64,000 bases of DNA from MGML01 sp964493985 (GCA_964493985.1 CAZBQL010000002.1:9398-73397); one strand, 5' to 3'. Counted from the first letter of the stretch, positions 36,108-45,442 are shown. Numbers and translations: made by a program. Notes: generated by a model from the sequence alone, not told the origin.

Positions 36108-38561
36108 CTATGCCTTTCCCAGCGCTTTCAATACCTTATCGGGCGTCATCGGCAGGTCCTGAATCCACATTCCTATGGCGTTATGCACTGCGGGGATTAT
36201 AAGCGTAGGCACTATTGTTGCTACATCCTCACCGATGCCAACCAGACCATACGGACCGTATCCCATTCCGGTCTCTACCAGGAGAGTATCTATCGGCCCG
36301 ATGTCCAGCATTGTCGGGATCTTATAATTCAGCAGGTTGCCGTTCAGCATGACTCCAGTCGACTTGTCGTAGACGACTTCTTCGCTACGTCCTCTGCCTA
36401 CCGCCATGCAGGTACCGCCATACTGCTGACCTTCGCAGCCGTCCCAGCTTATAACCTTGCCTACGTCGTTAACATTGACAACCCTTGTTATGTCAACCTC
36501 ACCTGTATCGGTATCAACCTCCACCTCCATAAAGTGTGCCTGGCGGCAAAGTCGCAATCGAATTCCGGCATAAGCTCCGGTCTGCATCTGCCAGCTATAT
36601 TCGAAGAACGGTTCCCTGTAAGGATATCCCTGTTCTTCATCGGGAGATTTAACCGGTTCGCCCTTGGGAGCGGTCAACGGTCCCATTGCCCCCGAGGGCC
36701 CGATAAACTCAGCCATCGAAATATTATTTTCAGGGTGTGCTATTTCAAAGATAATACTGTCCTTTATATCGAGTTCTTCGGGTTTCTTACTTGGGAAAGC
36801 AGGAGGAAAGCTGCCAAGTTGTGTTACGCCGGTGGGGCTTGTTGCCGCTTCAAGTACTTTTCTTCTAAGGAGTCGGGCGGCATTCCGTATGGCGTAACCG
36901 TTTACCGACATGTTTGTCGAGGTATCGGGTGTCATGGTGAAGAAGCCTGTGTCATGGTGTGGACGGTAATAGACGTCTTCCATTTTCATTCCCAGCTCAT
37001 CGGCAGCTATCTGGCAGTAGGAAGTCTCAGCGTTCACGCCCACATCGGCTCGGCATCCGTAGATACAGGCTGTTCCGTCATTACGTTCAAGACGAATTGC
37101 TATTTCACTCGACCCTGCCGAATCGTCCCATTCATGACTCCATGCAAAACCAATACCGTGCATCTTTCCGTTGGGCAGCTTCTTTGTCCCGGGCGTGTGC
37201 CATCTTTCATCCCAGTGTATTGCTGCTTTGCCTTTTTCAATACATTCTCTGAGGCTGTCCCTGGCAGGGAAACCCATTTTCACTTTCTGCTCGTTGAGCC
37301 ATTCCATATCATGGCCTTCGGCGCCATCGTTCTTGAGAGCAACCTCTATAGGGTCCATACCGAGAACATCTGCAACACGATTGAATACCAGCGTGATGCT
37401 GTGACAGTTTGCATTCTGCTCACAGCGTGTTGGTACGGTCGGGCCTTTATTAACCTTGACCGCTTCAGTCTTCCCATAAATATTGGGGATTCTGGTGTTG
37501 TCCATCAGGTGTTTAACGATGCCGAAAACCGGCATTGTCTGGTTCACCATAACCGCTCTCGCCTGGACGGCGGTTATGGTACCGTCCATTTTCATGCCTA
37601 CTTTATAATAATAGACCCCTATATCCATTTCGCCGCCATAAAAGTCTTCCCTGCGGCTGAATGTCCACTTGACCGGCCTGCCCGTCCGCCTGGATATAAC
37701 GGCAGCGCAGTAATGCCCGCCCAGGTTCCAGGCCATCTGGCTCCACCCACCGAAACTGGCTCCCTGGTAGAGGCAGTGCACCTGGATATGATTCATTGGT
37801 ATTCCACCGAACCAGGTTGATACAGCTCGTTTGGCAATATGCGGTCGCTGTTGCTTTACCCAGAGCTCAGGATATTCACCATTCCAGGTAAACACACCGC
37901 AGGGACATTCCGGTCCTATCCAGGTATTAAGCCCCTGGACGAACTTGAATTCGATTATCTTGTCGGCTTCAGAAAAACCTTTCTCAACGTCTCCCTGGGA
38001 TTCAACCGACGTCTCCTGGCCGTAAAGGTTGCCGTCAGGATTCTCCTCCGGGTTTGCTAGAGGCGAGTCCGACTCAAGGGCTTTTTCCGGGTCGAGTACA
38101 AAGGGGCGTTCTTCCCACTCTACTTCTATCAGTGCCAATGCTTCCTGAGCAATTGCCTCTGTATCGGCTGCCACCGCCGCGCCTGCTTCCTCACCCTGGA
38201 AATGGGCTATATGAGGTATGGAAGGTTCTGCCGAAGGCTCATGCCCACCCACATCGACTGTCGCAGGCAGCTCCGGATCGTCATATCTCAACACCATCCT
38301 TACTCCGGGAAATGCTTCTGCTTTACTTGTGTCCATTTTTTTAATCTCAGCATGAGGGTAAGGACTGGTCAGGAATCTCATATACAACATACCCGGCAGG
38401 TGTACATCCATCGTATATACGGCTTTTCCGCTGGCTTTCTCGTATCCGTCTATCTTCCTTATGCCGCGTTTTCCTATGCTGCGATATTGTTCCAGGGGAT
38501 ATTTATCACTCCTCAGGTTATCGAACTGCTCACTGATTTTAGACATTTCATTGCCGTTCAT
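36108..38561 (-). CDS. Xanthine dehydrogenase/CO dehydrogenase-type molybdopterin subunit
   Basis: Large catalytic subunit (817 residues) of a molybdenum hydroxylase of the CoxL/XdhA/HcrA family, which hydroxylates or reductively dehydroxylates aromatic or heterocyclic substrates. Landmarks: KIDGYEKASGKAVYTMDVHL and LTSPYPHAEI at the N-terminus, GQETSVESQGDVEKGF, TVPTRCEQNANCH, and GIGEDVATIVPTLIIPAVHN near the C-terminus containing the expected catalytic Glu. The CO-dehydrogenase loop AYRCSFR is not visible, so it is not CoxL proper. It starts one base after the 2Fe-2S subunit stop and is followed at 6 nt by the FAD subunit fusion. Substrate unknown; neighbours suggest an aromatic acid or its CoA ester. 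Confidence 0.92.
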   Translation of the reverse strand: MNGNEMSKISEQFDNLRSDKYPLEQYRSIGKRGIRKIDGYEKASGKAVYTMDVHLPGMLYMRFLTSPYPHAEIKKMDTSKAEAFPGVRMVLRYDDPELPATVDVGGHEPSAEPSIPHIAHFQGEEAGAAVAADTEAIAQEALALIEVEWEERPFVLDPEKALESDSPLANPEENPDGNLYGQETSVESQGDVEKGFSEADKIIEFKFVQGLNTWIGPECPCGVFTWNGEYPELWVKQQRPHIAKRAVSTWFGGIPMNHIQVHCLYQGASFGGWSQMAWNLGGHYCAAVISRRTGRPVKWTFSRREDFYGGEMDIGVYYYKVGMKMDGTITAVQARAVMVNQTMPVFGIVKHLMDNTRIPNIYGKTEAVKVNKGPTVPTRCEQNANCHSITLVFNRVADVLGMDPIEVALKNDGAEGHDMEWLNEQKVKMGFPARDSLRECIEKGKAAIHWDERWHTPGTKKLPNGKMHGIGFAWSHEWDDSAGSSEIAIRLERNDGTACIYGCRADVGVNAETSYCQIAADELGMKMEDVYYRPHHDTGFFTMTPDTSTNMSVNGYAIRNAARLLRRKVLEAATSPTGVTQLGSFPPAFPSKKPEELDIKDSIIFEIAHPENNISMAEFIGPSGAMGPLTAPKGEPVKSPDEEQGYPYREPFFEYSWQMQTGAYAGIRLRLCRQAHFMEVEVDTDTGEVDITRVVNVNDVGKVISWDGCEGQQYGGTCMAVGRGRSEEVVYDKSTGVMLNGNLLNYKIPTMLDIGPIDTLLVETGMGYGPYGLVGIGEDVATIVPTLIIPAVHNAIGMWIQDLPMTPDKVLKALGKA

Positions 38562-38562
38562 A

Positions 38563-39066
38563 TCATTTCCCCTCTTTGTGAAGTATACTGGCTGCTTCCT
38601 TCACAGCTTTGATGTGCTGCGGGTATGTCCCGCACCGGCAAAGATTACCGGCGAGAGCTTCCTTGATTTCATCCACCGTTGGTGAAGGATTCCTGTCCAG
38701 CAATGCTTTAGCCGTGACGACAAAACCGGGTGTGCAGTACCCGCATTGCATTGCGCTGTGTTTAACATACGTTTCAACAAGAGGATGCTGCTCGCGTGCT
38801 ATACCTTCTATCGTTTCAATATTCTTACCGCCACATTCTATAGCCAGTGTCATGCATGAAAGGACAGGCCTTCCCTCCATGATAACAGTGCAGGCACCAC
38901 AGGCACCTTCATCGCAAAAAACCTTGGTACCCGTAAGGCCCAGCACATCGTGAATGACATACTGTAAAGTCCAGTTTTCCTGTACTATTACTTCATGTTT
39001 TTCGCCGTTGACGATAAGACTAATTTTCATCTCTGACATCGTACCTCTATCTTCTTTTTCGGACAT
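38563..39066 (-). CDS. (2Fe-2S)-binding subunit of the molybdenum hydroxylase
   Basis: 167-residue CoxS/HcrC-like electron-transfer subunit. The plant-type cluster is CDEGACGACTV with a further Cys in VLSCMTLA; the second cluster uses CGYCTPGF and CRCGTYP. First gene of the three-gene operon, with coding boundaries 1 and 6 nt apart. The start is uncertain: ATG 39066 has GGGAG at a long distance, and an in-frame ATG ten codons later (39036) has GAGG close by; both leave the domain complete. Confidence 0.93.
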   Translation of the reverse strand: MSEKEDRGTMSEMKISLIVNGEKHEVIVQENWTLQYVIHDVLGLTGTKVFCDEGACGACTVIMEGRPVLSCMTLAIECGGKNIETIEGIAREQHPLVETYVKHSAMQCGYCTPGFVVTAKALLDRNPSPTVDEIKEALAGNLCRCGTYPQHIKAVKEAASILHKEGK

Positions 39067-39226
39067 GATACATACATCTCCCTTCTGTATAGATAGTTAT
39101 GGGCATAGCCATGTGTTTTTCGTGAAATATTAGTATACTTGATATATTTTATTAAATAACCTTCAAATGTATTATATTAACACAATACCCGTCCGTAGTT
39201 TTATATAGCAGAGCTACCTCAGGCAT

Positions 39227-39278
39227 GGCTCTCATTGGTTGCACGACCTGCAAACACAGGTCTAAATATCAGAGAGCC
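39227..39278 (-). other. Nested inverted repeats in the 288-bp gap before the hydroxylase operon
   Basis: GGCTCTC (39227-39233) pairs with GAGAGCC (39272-39278), enclosing a perfect GACCTG-CAAACA-CAGGTC hairpin (39245-39262). Transcribed leftwards it lies after the acyl-CoA synthetase gene and about 160 bp upstream of the 2Fe-2S subunit start, so it could be a terminator-like or leader structure. No U tract follows and no known riboswitch is recognised. Confidence 0.4.
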
Positions 39279-39354
39279 TGACGAAGTATCAAGACAGAAT
39301 ATAATTAATCCGTCCAATCAGGATATAGTTGCTGCAAACGGATAGATAATCGTA

Positions 39355-42024
39355 CTAAAGGTCAAGTACTATCTTAGTCTCTTCGTTAGACAATTTTTCA
39401 AATCTACATCCTAACCGCCTGGCCAGGCCTAATGCCCGGTCATTTTCGTTAAGAACGGTGCCATAAACGCTAGCTAATTGCTTTTCCCGAGCTATCCCAA
39501 CGATGATATCACATAACTTCAATCCCAGACCTACACCTTCAAAATCCTGGGCTACAATCCAGGCAAATTCACCTGAATCTTTACCAACAGGTACCGATAA
39601 AGAGCCTATACCCACAATACGATGTTCTTCAGCAGAGTTGTATTCAGCAATAATTGCCATTTCACGGTCATAATCGATATTGCACAAAAGGGTAAGCATA
39701 TCGTGAGTCATCTCTTTAATTGCATGTGTAAAGCGATAACGTAAGGCCGTTTCCGAAAGGTTTTCAAAGAGATTCTTCTCAAGTATTTCATCGTCCGGTT
39801 TGACCGGTCTGAGGATGACCTGCCGGCCATCTTTGCTGGTCCACGGCTGAACGTAATGGGCGGGATACGGCATGATAATCAGATGAGGGTATTTCGATCC
39901 ATCATCATCAATCGAGTCAGGATCTAAAATTATCCGTGTATCTAGAGCAGCAAGTTTTCCGTCACTCACAACAAGAGGATTTATGTCAATTTCTTTTATT
40001 TCCGGGAAATCAACAATCATGTCCGATACCTTAACAAGAACATCATCAAGAAGACGTAAATCAATCGGCGGATTACTGCGAAAACCGTCACGTAACATGT
40101 TATAAATTCTCGTTTTTTCTATTATCCGTCTGGCCAGTATCTGGTTTAAGGGAGGTAATCCGGCAGCAACATCCTTGAAATACTCGGCTTCTACTCCGCC
40201 CCTGCCAAACATTATAACCACGCCGAAAACAGGGTCCTTTTTACATCCAATAATGAATTCGTAATCCGGAGTGTCCACCATCTTTTGTACGACGATTCCT
40301 TCGATATGACAGTCAGCATAATTCTTCATAACATTGGCAACAATTTTGTCATATTTGTCCTTTACCTCTTCATTTGATTGAATATTAAGAGCTATTCCTC
40401 CGATATCCGATTTATGGATAATATCCGGCGAAGAAACCTTGAGTGCTACCGGATACCCTATCCGGTTGGCTGCAATTACTGCAGCGTCCGGACTGGTTAC
40501 TAATTCTTGAGGAGGGAAAGGAATAGAATACGTACTTATCAAGCGACGGGTATCTTCAGGATTTAAGAATGTGACCCGGTCTCGCAATAAGTGATTAATA
40601 ATCGCTTTTATATGGTTTTTATTGACACCGATAATCGGATGTTCGCTAGGGGTTTCATAAAGCATTTCAAGATTACGAGTATGATTGTATATATAAAGGC
40701 AGGTACGAACAGCGTCTTCAGGATACTCAAAAGTTGGAATTCGGTTATTACTAAAAATCTGCCTGGCTTCTGCTACATCATCACCCCCTATAAAGGAGGT
40801 GAGAATCGGTTTATTACTTTTCTTGGCTAGTTCAACTATAGCGTTCGCCAGGGCTACGGCTTCAGCTATTCCCTGCGGAGTAAAAATAACCAGGATACTG
40901 TCCACATTGCTATCTTTTATTACTATTTCAATCGCCTTCATAAACCGCTGATAATCTGCATCCTCACGGATGTCTACAGGATTTGTTTTACTCCACTTCT
41001 CAGGAATTAACTGGTCCAGAGTGCCAATGGTCTCTTCACTCAACGTAGCTAAAACTCCACCACGACTAATAAGAATATCTGTAGTAATCGCGGCAGGCCC
41101 TCCGCCGTTAGTAATAATAGCAAGCCTGTTGCCTTTGCATAAATGAATTGCATTCATCATAGATGCACAGTAAAATAGGTCTTTCATTTCTTCTACGCGT
41201 ATGATTCCAGCACGCTGGAATAAGGCATCATAATAGATATCTTCGCCCATTAGAGCTCCGGTGTGCGTCTTTGCTACGGCTACAGCTTCCTGTGATTTTC
41301 CCGGTTTAAGTGTTATTATGGGTTTATTACGAGCAAACTCACGGGCTGCGCTCGAAAATTTCCGGGCATTTCCAATTGATTCTGGGTAGATAATGATACT
41401 TCTTGTTTCCGGATCTTGACCGAAATAATCAATTACTTCAGCAAAATCTACCCCGGCCATAGAACCAAGAGATACGTAAGCACTAAACCCGATATTCTTA
41501 CTTATCGCCCAATCAAGAATCCCTGAACCGAGGGCACCACTTTGTGAGATAAAGGCTACATAACCAGGTTTGGGCATTTTCTGGATGAATGTAGTGTTAA
41601 GATTGGCACTTGGTCTAATAACACCCATGCAATTAGGACCCATGATTTTAAGTTGATACTGATTAGAAAGTTCTATCAATTTCTCGTGGCGGTTAAGACC
41701 TTCATCCCCAATTTCACTAAATCCTGATGATACAATGATCAGGGCTTTGACCCCTGCCTGTCCACATTCATCAACAATATCAACGACAGTATTAGCAGGT
41801 GTTATTATTACCGTTAAATCCGGTAACTCCGGTAAAGAGTGAATAGTAGGATAACACTTGAGATCAAAGACAGAATCACGATTGGGGTTAACGGGATATA
41901 TCTTTCTGCTATCATGAGCAAGCAACAGATTTTCCAGCGTAATTCGCCCTGCCGCCCCTTCACGGTCTGTACTCCCCACAAGTGCAACACTTCGAGGATT
42001 AAAAAACGATCTCATCTCATCCAT
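39355..42024 (-). CDS. ADP-forming acetate/acyl-CoA ligase fused to a GNAT acetyltransferase domain
   Basis: 889 residues in Pat/YfiQ-like order: CoA-binding domain (FFNPRSVALVGSTDREGAAG), succinyl-CoA-ligase-like domain (MGPNCMGV, SQSGALGSGILDW), ATP-grasp (PVALKVSSPDIIHKSDIGG, DINPLVV), and a C-terminal GNAT domain from about 725 (VILRPVKPDDE, AWIVAQDFEGVGLGLKL). The phosphohistidine loop keeps its His (AKTHTGALMG, His254). This differs from Pat-type acetyltransferases, in which that His is lost, so ligase activity may remain. It could make ATP from acyl-CoA, acetylate proteins, or couple both. It has its own promoter (42077-42105). Confidence 0.92.
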   Translation of the reverse strand: MDEMRSFFNPRSVALVGSTDREGAAGRITLENLLLAHDSRKIYPVNPNRDSVFDLKCYPTIHSLPELPDLTVIITPANTVVDIVDECGQAGVKALIIVSSGFSEIGDEGLNRHEKLIELSNQYQLKIMGPNCMGVIRPSANLNTTFIQKMPKPGYVAFISQSGALGSGILDWAISKNIGFSAYVSLGSMAGVDFAEVIDYFGQDPETRSIIIYPESIGNARKFSSAAREFARNKPIITLKPGKSQEAVAVAKTHTGALMGEDIYYDALFQRAGIIRVEEMKDLFYCASMMNAIHLCKGNRLAIITNGGGPAAITTDILISRGGVLATLSEETIGTLDQLIPEKWSKTNPVDIREDADYQRFMKAIEIVIKDSNVDSILVIFTPQGIAEAVALANAIVELAKKSNKPILTSFIGGDDVAEARQIFSNNRIPTFEYPEDAVRTCLYIYNHTRNLEMLYETPSEHPIIGVNKNHIKAIINHLLRDRVTFLNPEDTRRLISTYSIPFPPQELVTSPDAAVIAANRIGYPVALKVSSPDIIHKSDIGGIALNIQSNEEVKDKYDKIVANVMKNYADCHIEGIVVQKMVDTPDYEFIIGCKKDPVFGVVIMFGRGGVEAEYFKDVAAGLPPLNQILARRIIEKTRIYNMLRDGFRSNPPIDLRLLDDVLVKVSDMIVDFPEIKEIDINPLVVSDGKLAALDTRIILDPDSIDDDGSKYPHLIIMPYPAHYVQPWTSKDGRQVILRPVKPDDEILEKNLFENLSETALRYRFTHAIKEMTHDMLTLLCNIDYDREMAIIAEYNSAEEHRIVGIGSLSVPVGKDSGEFAWIVAQDFEGVGLGLKLCDIIVGIAREKQLASVYGTVLNENDRALGLARRLGCRFEKLSNEETKIVLDL

Positions 42025-42076
42025 AGTACGTCTCCCTTACTTATACCAGATACGACGCAGATTATAAAAGCACAAA

Positions 42077-42105
42077 ATTATAATATATGGATAGGTATTT
42101 AGCAA
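42077..42105 (-). promoter_or_regulatory. Sigma70-type promoter for the acyl-CoA ligase/GNAT gene
   Basis: On the minus strand TTGCTA, 17-nt spacer, TATAAT (perfect -10), placing transcription start near 42070, about 45 nt before the ATG at 42024. Confidence 0.55.
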
Positions 42106-42171
42106 CAATATCAATTTATCCGGAAATGTATCCTGATCAAATTAAATGTATTAATGAGTTTATAGCTGTTT

Positions 42172-44136
42172 CTAATCAGGGATTCTCAGGGTTACTGTCG
42201 TTCCCTTACCGATTTCCGACTGTATAATCAAAGTTCCACCAACCAGACGGGCTCTTTCTCTCATCCCGATAATCCCCAACCGTCCGGAGACAGCAAGGTC
42301 ACTGGTCCGTTTAGGTAATACAAAGCCCTGCCCGTCATCACGTATAATTATGGTTAATGCGGCAGTCTCATGATCAAGAGTTATCCGAACAATTTTAGCT
42401 CCGGAATGTCTTCTAATATTACTTAATACTTCCTGACAGATACGGAAAACAGCCAGTTCTTTATCAGGAACAAGCCTGAATTCAGCTTCCGAGAAATCAG
42501 CTTCGACCGATATTCCCGTATTTTTTTCAAGGTTTGATATTAACCACTCGAAAGCTGGTACAAGTCCAAGGTCATCCAGAATCGATGGTCTAAGGTCCTG
42601 GCTATAACGGCGCACTCCTTCGAGAGCGAGGTCCGCTATATCGTGAAGTTTATTGATCTCGTTTATCACGGGTTTCTCCAACCCCCGGGTTGACGACATC
42701 AATGAGTCCAGACCACGTGATAAATTCGCCAGGGCTTGCGCGGTATCATCATGCAATTCACGCGATATCCTTAACCGTTCATCTTCCTGTGCCCGGGTAA
42801 TCTGAGTTATATAGTAGTCCATGTTTTTGCGAAGTTGTCTTTCCTCGGTCACATCCCTGGCAATAATCTGAGAGCCTATCTTGATATCATTACGGTATAT
42901 AGGACCTACTTTCAGTTCAATTGAAGCTTCCGTTCCATCTTTCTTGATCAGAGATATTTCTTCAGTTTCCCTCAGTAATACAGGATCCGTATCTTCCAGC
43001 ACTATCTTCTTGAGTTTATCGGAACTAACCCCGCTAAAAAGGTGAAATATCGTTGTATTTATTAGTTCATCCTGGCTATATCCGGTCAATTGGGTACATG
43101 CTTTGTTGACCATAATAATCCTGCCGGTCGTAGAATAAACCAGAATCGCTTCACTGGAATTTTCGAAGATCCCACGGTACCGTTCTTCTGATACCTGAAG
43201 TTGCTGCGTTATTATGCGTTCCTGCTGATAAAGGTTAGCGTTTTCAACGGCAATACCTATCTGGTATCCGACAGCCGATAGCAATTCTGCTTCCTCTGTC
43301 TGGAATTCACGCAGGTCGTACATAGCGATACAGATTGTACCGTTTACCTTATTTTTTGACATCATTGGGACTATCAGCGTGGAACGGACCTGGTATTTGC
43401 TTATAATTTCCCTGGTTAATCTGGGATTCCTGGATGCATCCTCTACGATCAGGGGTTCTCCGGATTCGGCGACTCTGCCGTTAAATCCTTCACCGATTTT
43501 GAGTCTGTCTACCCCTCTGGCAAGCTCTTCATCAGCGCCACGATAAGTAGCCAGGGAAAGTTCACCTTTTTCGTCATCGACAAGAAATATCCAGGCGACA
43601 TCAGCCTGTGTCAGGTCCATAATGTTATCGATAGCATGATTAAGAATATTGTGTAGGTCCAGTGATTCTGAAACGGTGCTTGCTATCCGGTTTAAAGAAG
43701 CAAGCGTATTTTCATGATTCTTTATTATCTGGATATCTGTCTGTAATTCCTGTTCCGTTTTTTTCAGCCGGTCAACCGTTAGTTGTTGCCGATGTATCAG
43801 CCAGGTCACCAGGATACCTATGAGCAGAAAGGCAACTGTTTCAATTATTGCTTCCAGTCTTTCGGACGATATGAATAATGCCCTGGGTAGCAGTCCCAGA
43901 CTGATGAATATCGCTGTTATTAATCCACCCTTTGATCTGAATACGAAGGCAGAGTATGCGACAGGGATAATAGAAAGGATCCGGTAAGTCGAATAGCGGA
44001 TTACCTGTAAAGGCAAATGGAGGGCAAATGTTTCAAGAAACGGAATCTGCTCAGCGTAAAAAACGGTAGCTCCAACTCCCATGATTGCTAAGATTCCCCA
44101 AAAATGAAGATTTCTGAGTATCTGTCTCACCGACAA
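42172..44136 (-). CDS. Membrane sensor histidine kinase (GAF-PAS-HisKA_3-HATPase)
   Basis: 654-residue NarX/DegS-type kinase. Several N-terminal hydrophobic segments (about 12-115) are followed by a coiled linker, a GAF domain (about 155-300; LNRIASTVSESLDLHNIL), a PAS domain (about 318-435; YRGIFENSSEAILVYSTTGR) and the HisKA_3 dimerisation helix with phospho-His in RISRELHDDTAQALANL. An ATPase domain with DDGQGF and GIIGMRERARLVGG ends the protein. The response regulator gene lies 17 nt upstream on the same strand, forming a pair. Its signal is unknown; proximity to the divergent formate dehydrogenase operon suggests redox or C1 control. Confidence 0.93.
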   Translation of the reverse strand: MSVRQILRNLHFWGILAIMGVGATVFYAEQIPFLETFALHLPLQVIRYSTYRILSIIPVAYSAFVFRSKGGLITAIFISLGLLPRALFISSERLEAIIETVAFLLIGILVTWLIHRQQLTVDRLKKTEQELQTDIQIIKNHENTLASLNRIASTVSESLDLHNILNHAIDNIMDLTQADVAWIFLVDDEKGELSLATYRGADEELARGVDRLKIGEGFNGRVAESGEPLIVEDASRNPRLTREIISKYQVRSTLIVPMMSKNKVNGTICIAMYDLREFQTEEAELLSAVGYQIGIAVENANLYQQERIITQQLQVSEERYRGIFENSSEAILVYSTTGRIIMVNKACTQLTGYSQDELINTTIFHLFSGVSSDKLKKIVLEDTDPVLLRETEEISLIKKDGTEASIELKVGPIYRNDIKIGSQIIARDVTEERQLRKNMDYYITQITRAQEDERLRISRELHDDTAQALANLSRGLDSLMSSTRGLEKPVINEINKLHDIADLALEGVRRYSQDLRPSILDDLGLVPAFEWLISNLEKNTGISVEADFSEAEFRLVPDKELAVFRICQEVLSNIRRHSGAKIVRITLDHETAALTIIIRDDGQGFVLPKRTSDLAVSGRLGIIGMRERARLVGGTLIIQSEIGKGTTVTLRIPD

Positions 44137-44153
44137 AAGCTCCTGGTTCCTTA

Positions 44154-44816
44154 TTAACTCAGGTCGTCGATACTGAGTAAACCTGTTTTTATCGATCGCA
44201 GGACAGCTTCAGTTCTTGAACTGACATCCATTTTACGAAAGATATTTGCGAGATGAGTCTGTACTGTACGACGGCTTACAAACACGCTATCAGCAATGTC
44301 CTGGTTACTCATGCCCTTGGCCGCCAGCTTCAATATCTCCAGTTCACGTTCACTAATCTCTATATCCTGCACTGGCTCATGTTTACCTTTATCAGGTGCA
44401 AAACGACTTAAAACTTTCTGAGCAATAACAGGATGTAATACAGATTCCCCGGTAAAGACAGAGCGTATAGCATTAATCAGTTCCGTACCGCGGACATTTT
44501 TTAACAGGTATCCTGCCGCTCCAGCTTCCAGGAGTGCCGAAATATATTTATCGTTATCGTACGCAGTTAATATGATTACAGCCGTAGATGGCCGTATGAT
44601 TTTTATCCGCTTTGTCGCCTCGATGCCGTTTACTTCCGGCATCGATATATCCATCAGGACGATGTCAGGCTTCAGTTTCTCTACCATTTCAATGGCCTCT
44701 TTGCCATTTACAGCTTCGCCAACAACCTCGATATCTTCTTCATTTTCTATCAGGTTTCGTGTCCCCTGACGAAAAAGTTCATGGTCGTCTGCGATTACTA
44801 CCGTTATTTTGCTCAT
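44154..44816 (-). CDS. LuxR/NarL-family response regulator
   Basis: 220-residue regulator: receiver domain (ITVVIADDHELFRQG; phospho-Asp in DIVLMDISMP; KNVRG conserved Lys) and C-terminal HTH (ISERELEILKLAAKGMSNQDIA, VSRRTVQTHLANIFRK). I start at ATG 44816: an upstream in-frame TTG at 44855 lies inside the -10 element of a strong promoter and would not be in the transcript. Partner of the histidine kinase immediately downstream; divergent from the formate dehydrogenase operon, which is a plausible target. Confidence 0.93.
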   Translation of the reverse strand: MSKITVVIADDHELFRQGTRNLIENEEDIEVVGEAVNGKEAIEMVEKLKPDIVLMDISMPEVNGIEATKRIKIIRPSTAVIILTAYDNDKYISALLEAGAAGYLLKNVRGTELINAIRSVFTGESVLHPVIAQKVLSRFAPDKGKHEPVQDIEISERELEILKLAAKGMSNQDIADSVFVSRRTVQTHLANIFRKMDVSSRTEAVLRSIKTGLLSIDDLS

Positions 44817-44854
44817 TTCAACGCGAATTACCTGTCGGTATGCATTCCGTACCA

Positions 44855-44883
44855 ATTATAGTCCAATTTACATGAAGCGTTAA
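44855..44883 (-). promoter_or_regulatory. Sigma70-type promoter for the response regulator/kinase operon
   Basis: Minus strand TTAACG (-35), 17-nt spacer, TATAAT (-10, perfect), giving a start near 44848 and a leader of about 30 nt to the ATG at 44816. Confidence 0.6.
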
Positions 44884-44990
44884 AACTTGTTTTTTCTTTA
44901 CATTATCACTGAATACACACTCCGGCAACTTATAAAAGGGTAATTTGCACATAATACGTATCCAAAATACGCCCATTGTGAAGGAGTAAG

Positions 44991-45011
44991 CAGTGTAATT
45001 ACTGTTTTTTT
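44991..45011 (+). terminator. Small hairpin with T7 run, possible attenuator
   Basis: CAGT-GTAATT-ACTG (6 bp if flanking G-U/A-U pairs are included) followed by TTTTTTT, 62 nt before the first gene of the formate dehydrogenase operon. AAGGAG at 44981 precedes a start-stop GTG-TAA within the stem. The stem is short, so this is tentative. Confidence 0.3.
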
Positions 45012-45072
45012 CAGCGTTGACCGGCACTACTATGGTATTGGAACCAATTTATCTGTGAAGGAGGTGATAACG

Positions 45073-45438
45073 TTGAAATATTTGGCAGAGGATGAAAAAC
45101 AAACAAGAAATTTTCCTCCTATTGCGCAGATTTTAAAGGAACTTGATAAAGACCTGAGAGTCGATACCATTGAAAAGGTACCCATTAAAAAGAAATCAGA
45201 GCAGCCTTCAGGGAAAGAGGCAATACTTGCAGTTCTAACTCGAGCTGCTGATGACAACAAATTCCTGGCAAGGCTGGCAGAAGACCCCGGAAAAGTTCTT
45301 AGCGAGTATAACCTGACCCTGGAAGAAAAAGCAGCTCTTGGATCGGGTGATATTCTCCGGATCGAATCATGGGTAGGTAAGCTTGATACGCGATTATGTA
45401 CATGGATTACCTGCCGTCTTCAGCAGGAAAAATGGTAA
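45073..45438 (+). CDS. Small protein with NHLP/LigA-like helical module, first gene of the formate dehydrogenase operon
   Basis: 121 residues. The C-terminal 65 residues (LTRAADDNKFLARLAEDPGK, then EYNLTLEEKAAL, GDILRIESWVGKLDTRL and RLQQEKW) are nearly duplicated at the C-terminus of the formate dehydrogenase alpha subunit encoded at 47898. The D-x-x-F-x-x-L-x-x-D-P...L-x-x-Y-x-L-T-x-E-E pattern resembles LigA and the Os1348/NHLP-clan leader-like proteins; this resemblance is by eye. The start is TTG 45073 because an ideal AAGGAGGTGA lies 5 nt upstream (45058-45067); the in-frame GTG at 45055 precedes that site. It could be an assembly or docking subunit; function unknown. Confidence 0.85.
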   Translation: MKYLAEDEKQTRNFPPIAQILKELDKDLRVDTIEKVPIKKKSEQPSGKEAILAVLTRAADDNKFLARLAEDPGKVLSEYNLTLEEKAALGSGDILRIESWVGKLDTRLCTWITCRLQQEKW

Positions 45439-45442
45439 AAGA

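Noticed and set aside
36084..37820. 578-codon plus-strand open frame opposite the molybdopterin subunit gene
   Set aside because: It is antisense to a gene with clear family motifs and intact operon spacing; its Cys/His/Phe-rich translation resembles no protein and it lacks a ribosome site.
44154..44855. Response regulator starting at TTG 44855
   Set aside because: That codon overlaps a perfect TATAAT -10 element on the coding strand, so it would be upstream of the transcript start; ATG 44816 begins at the receiver domain.
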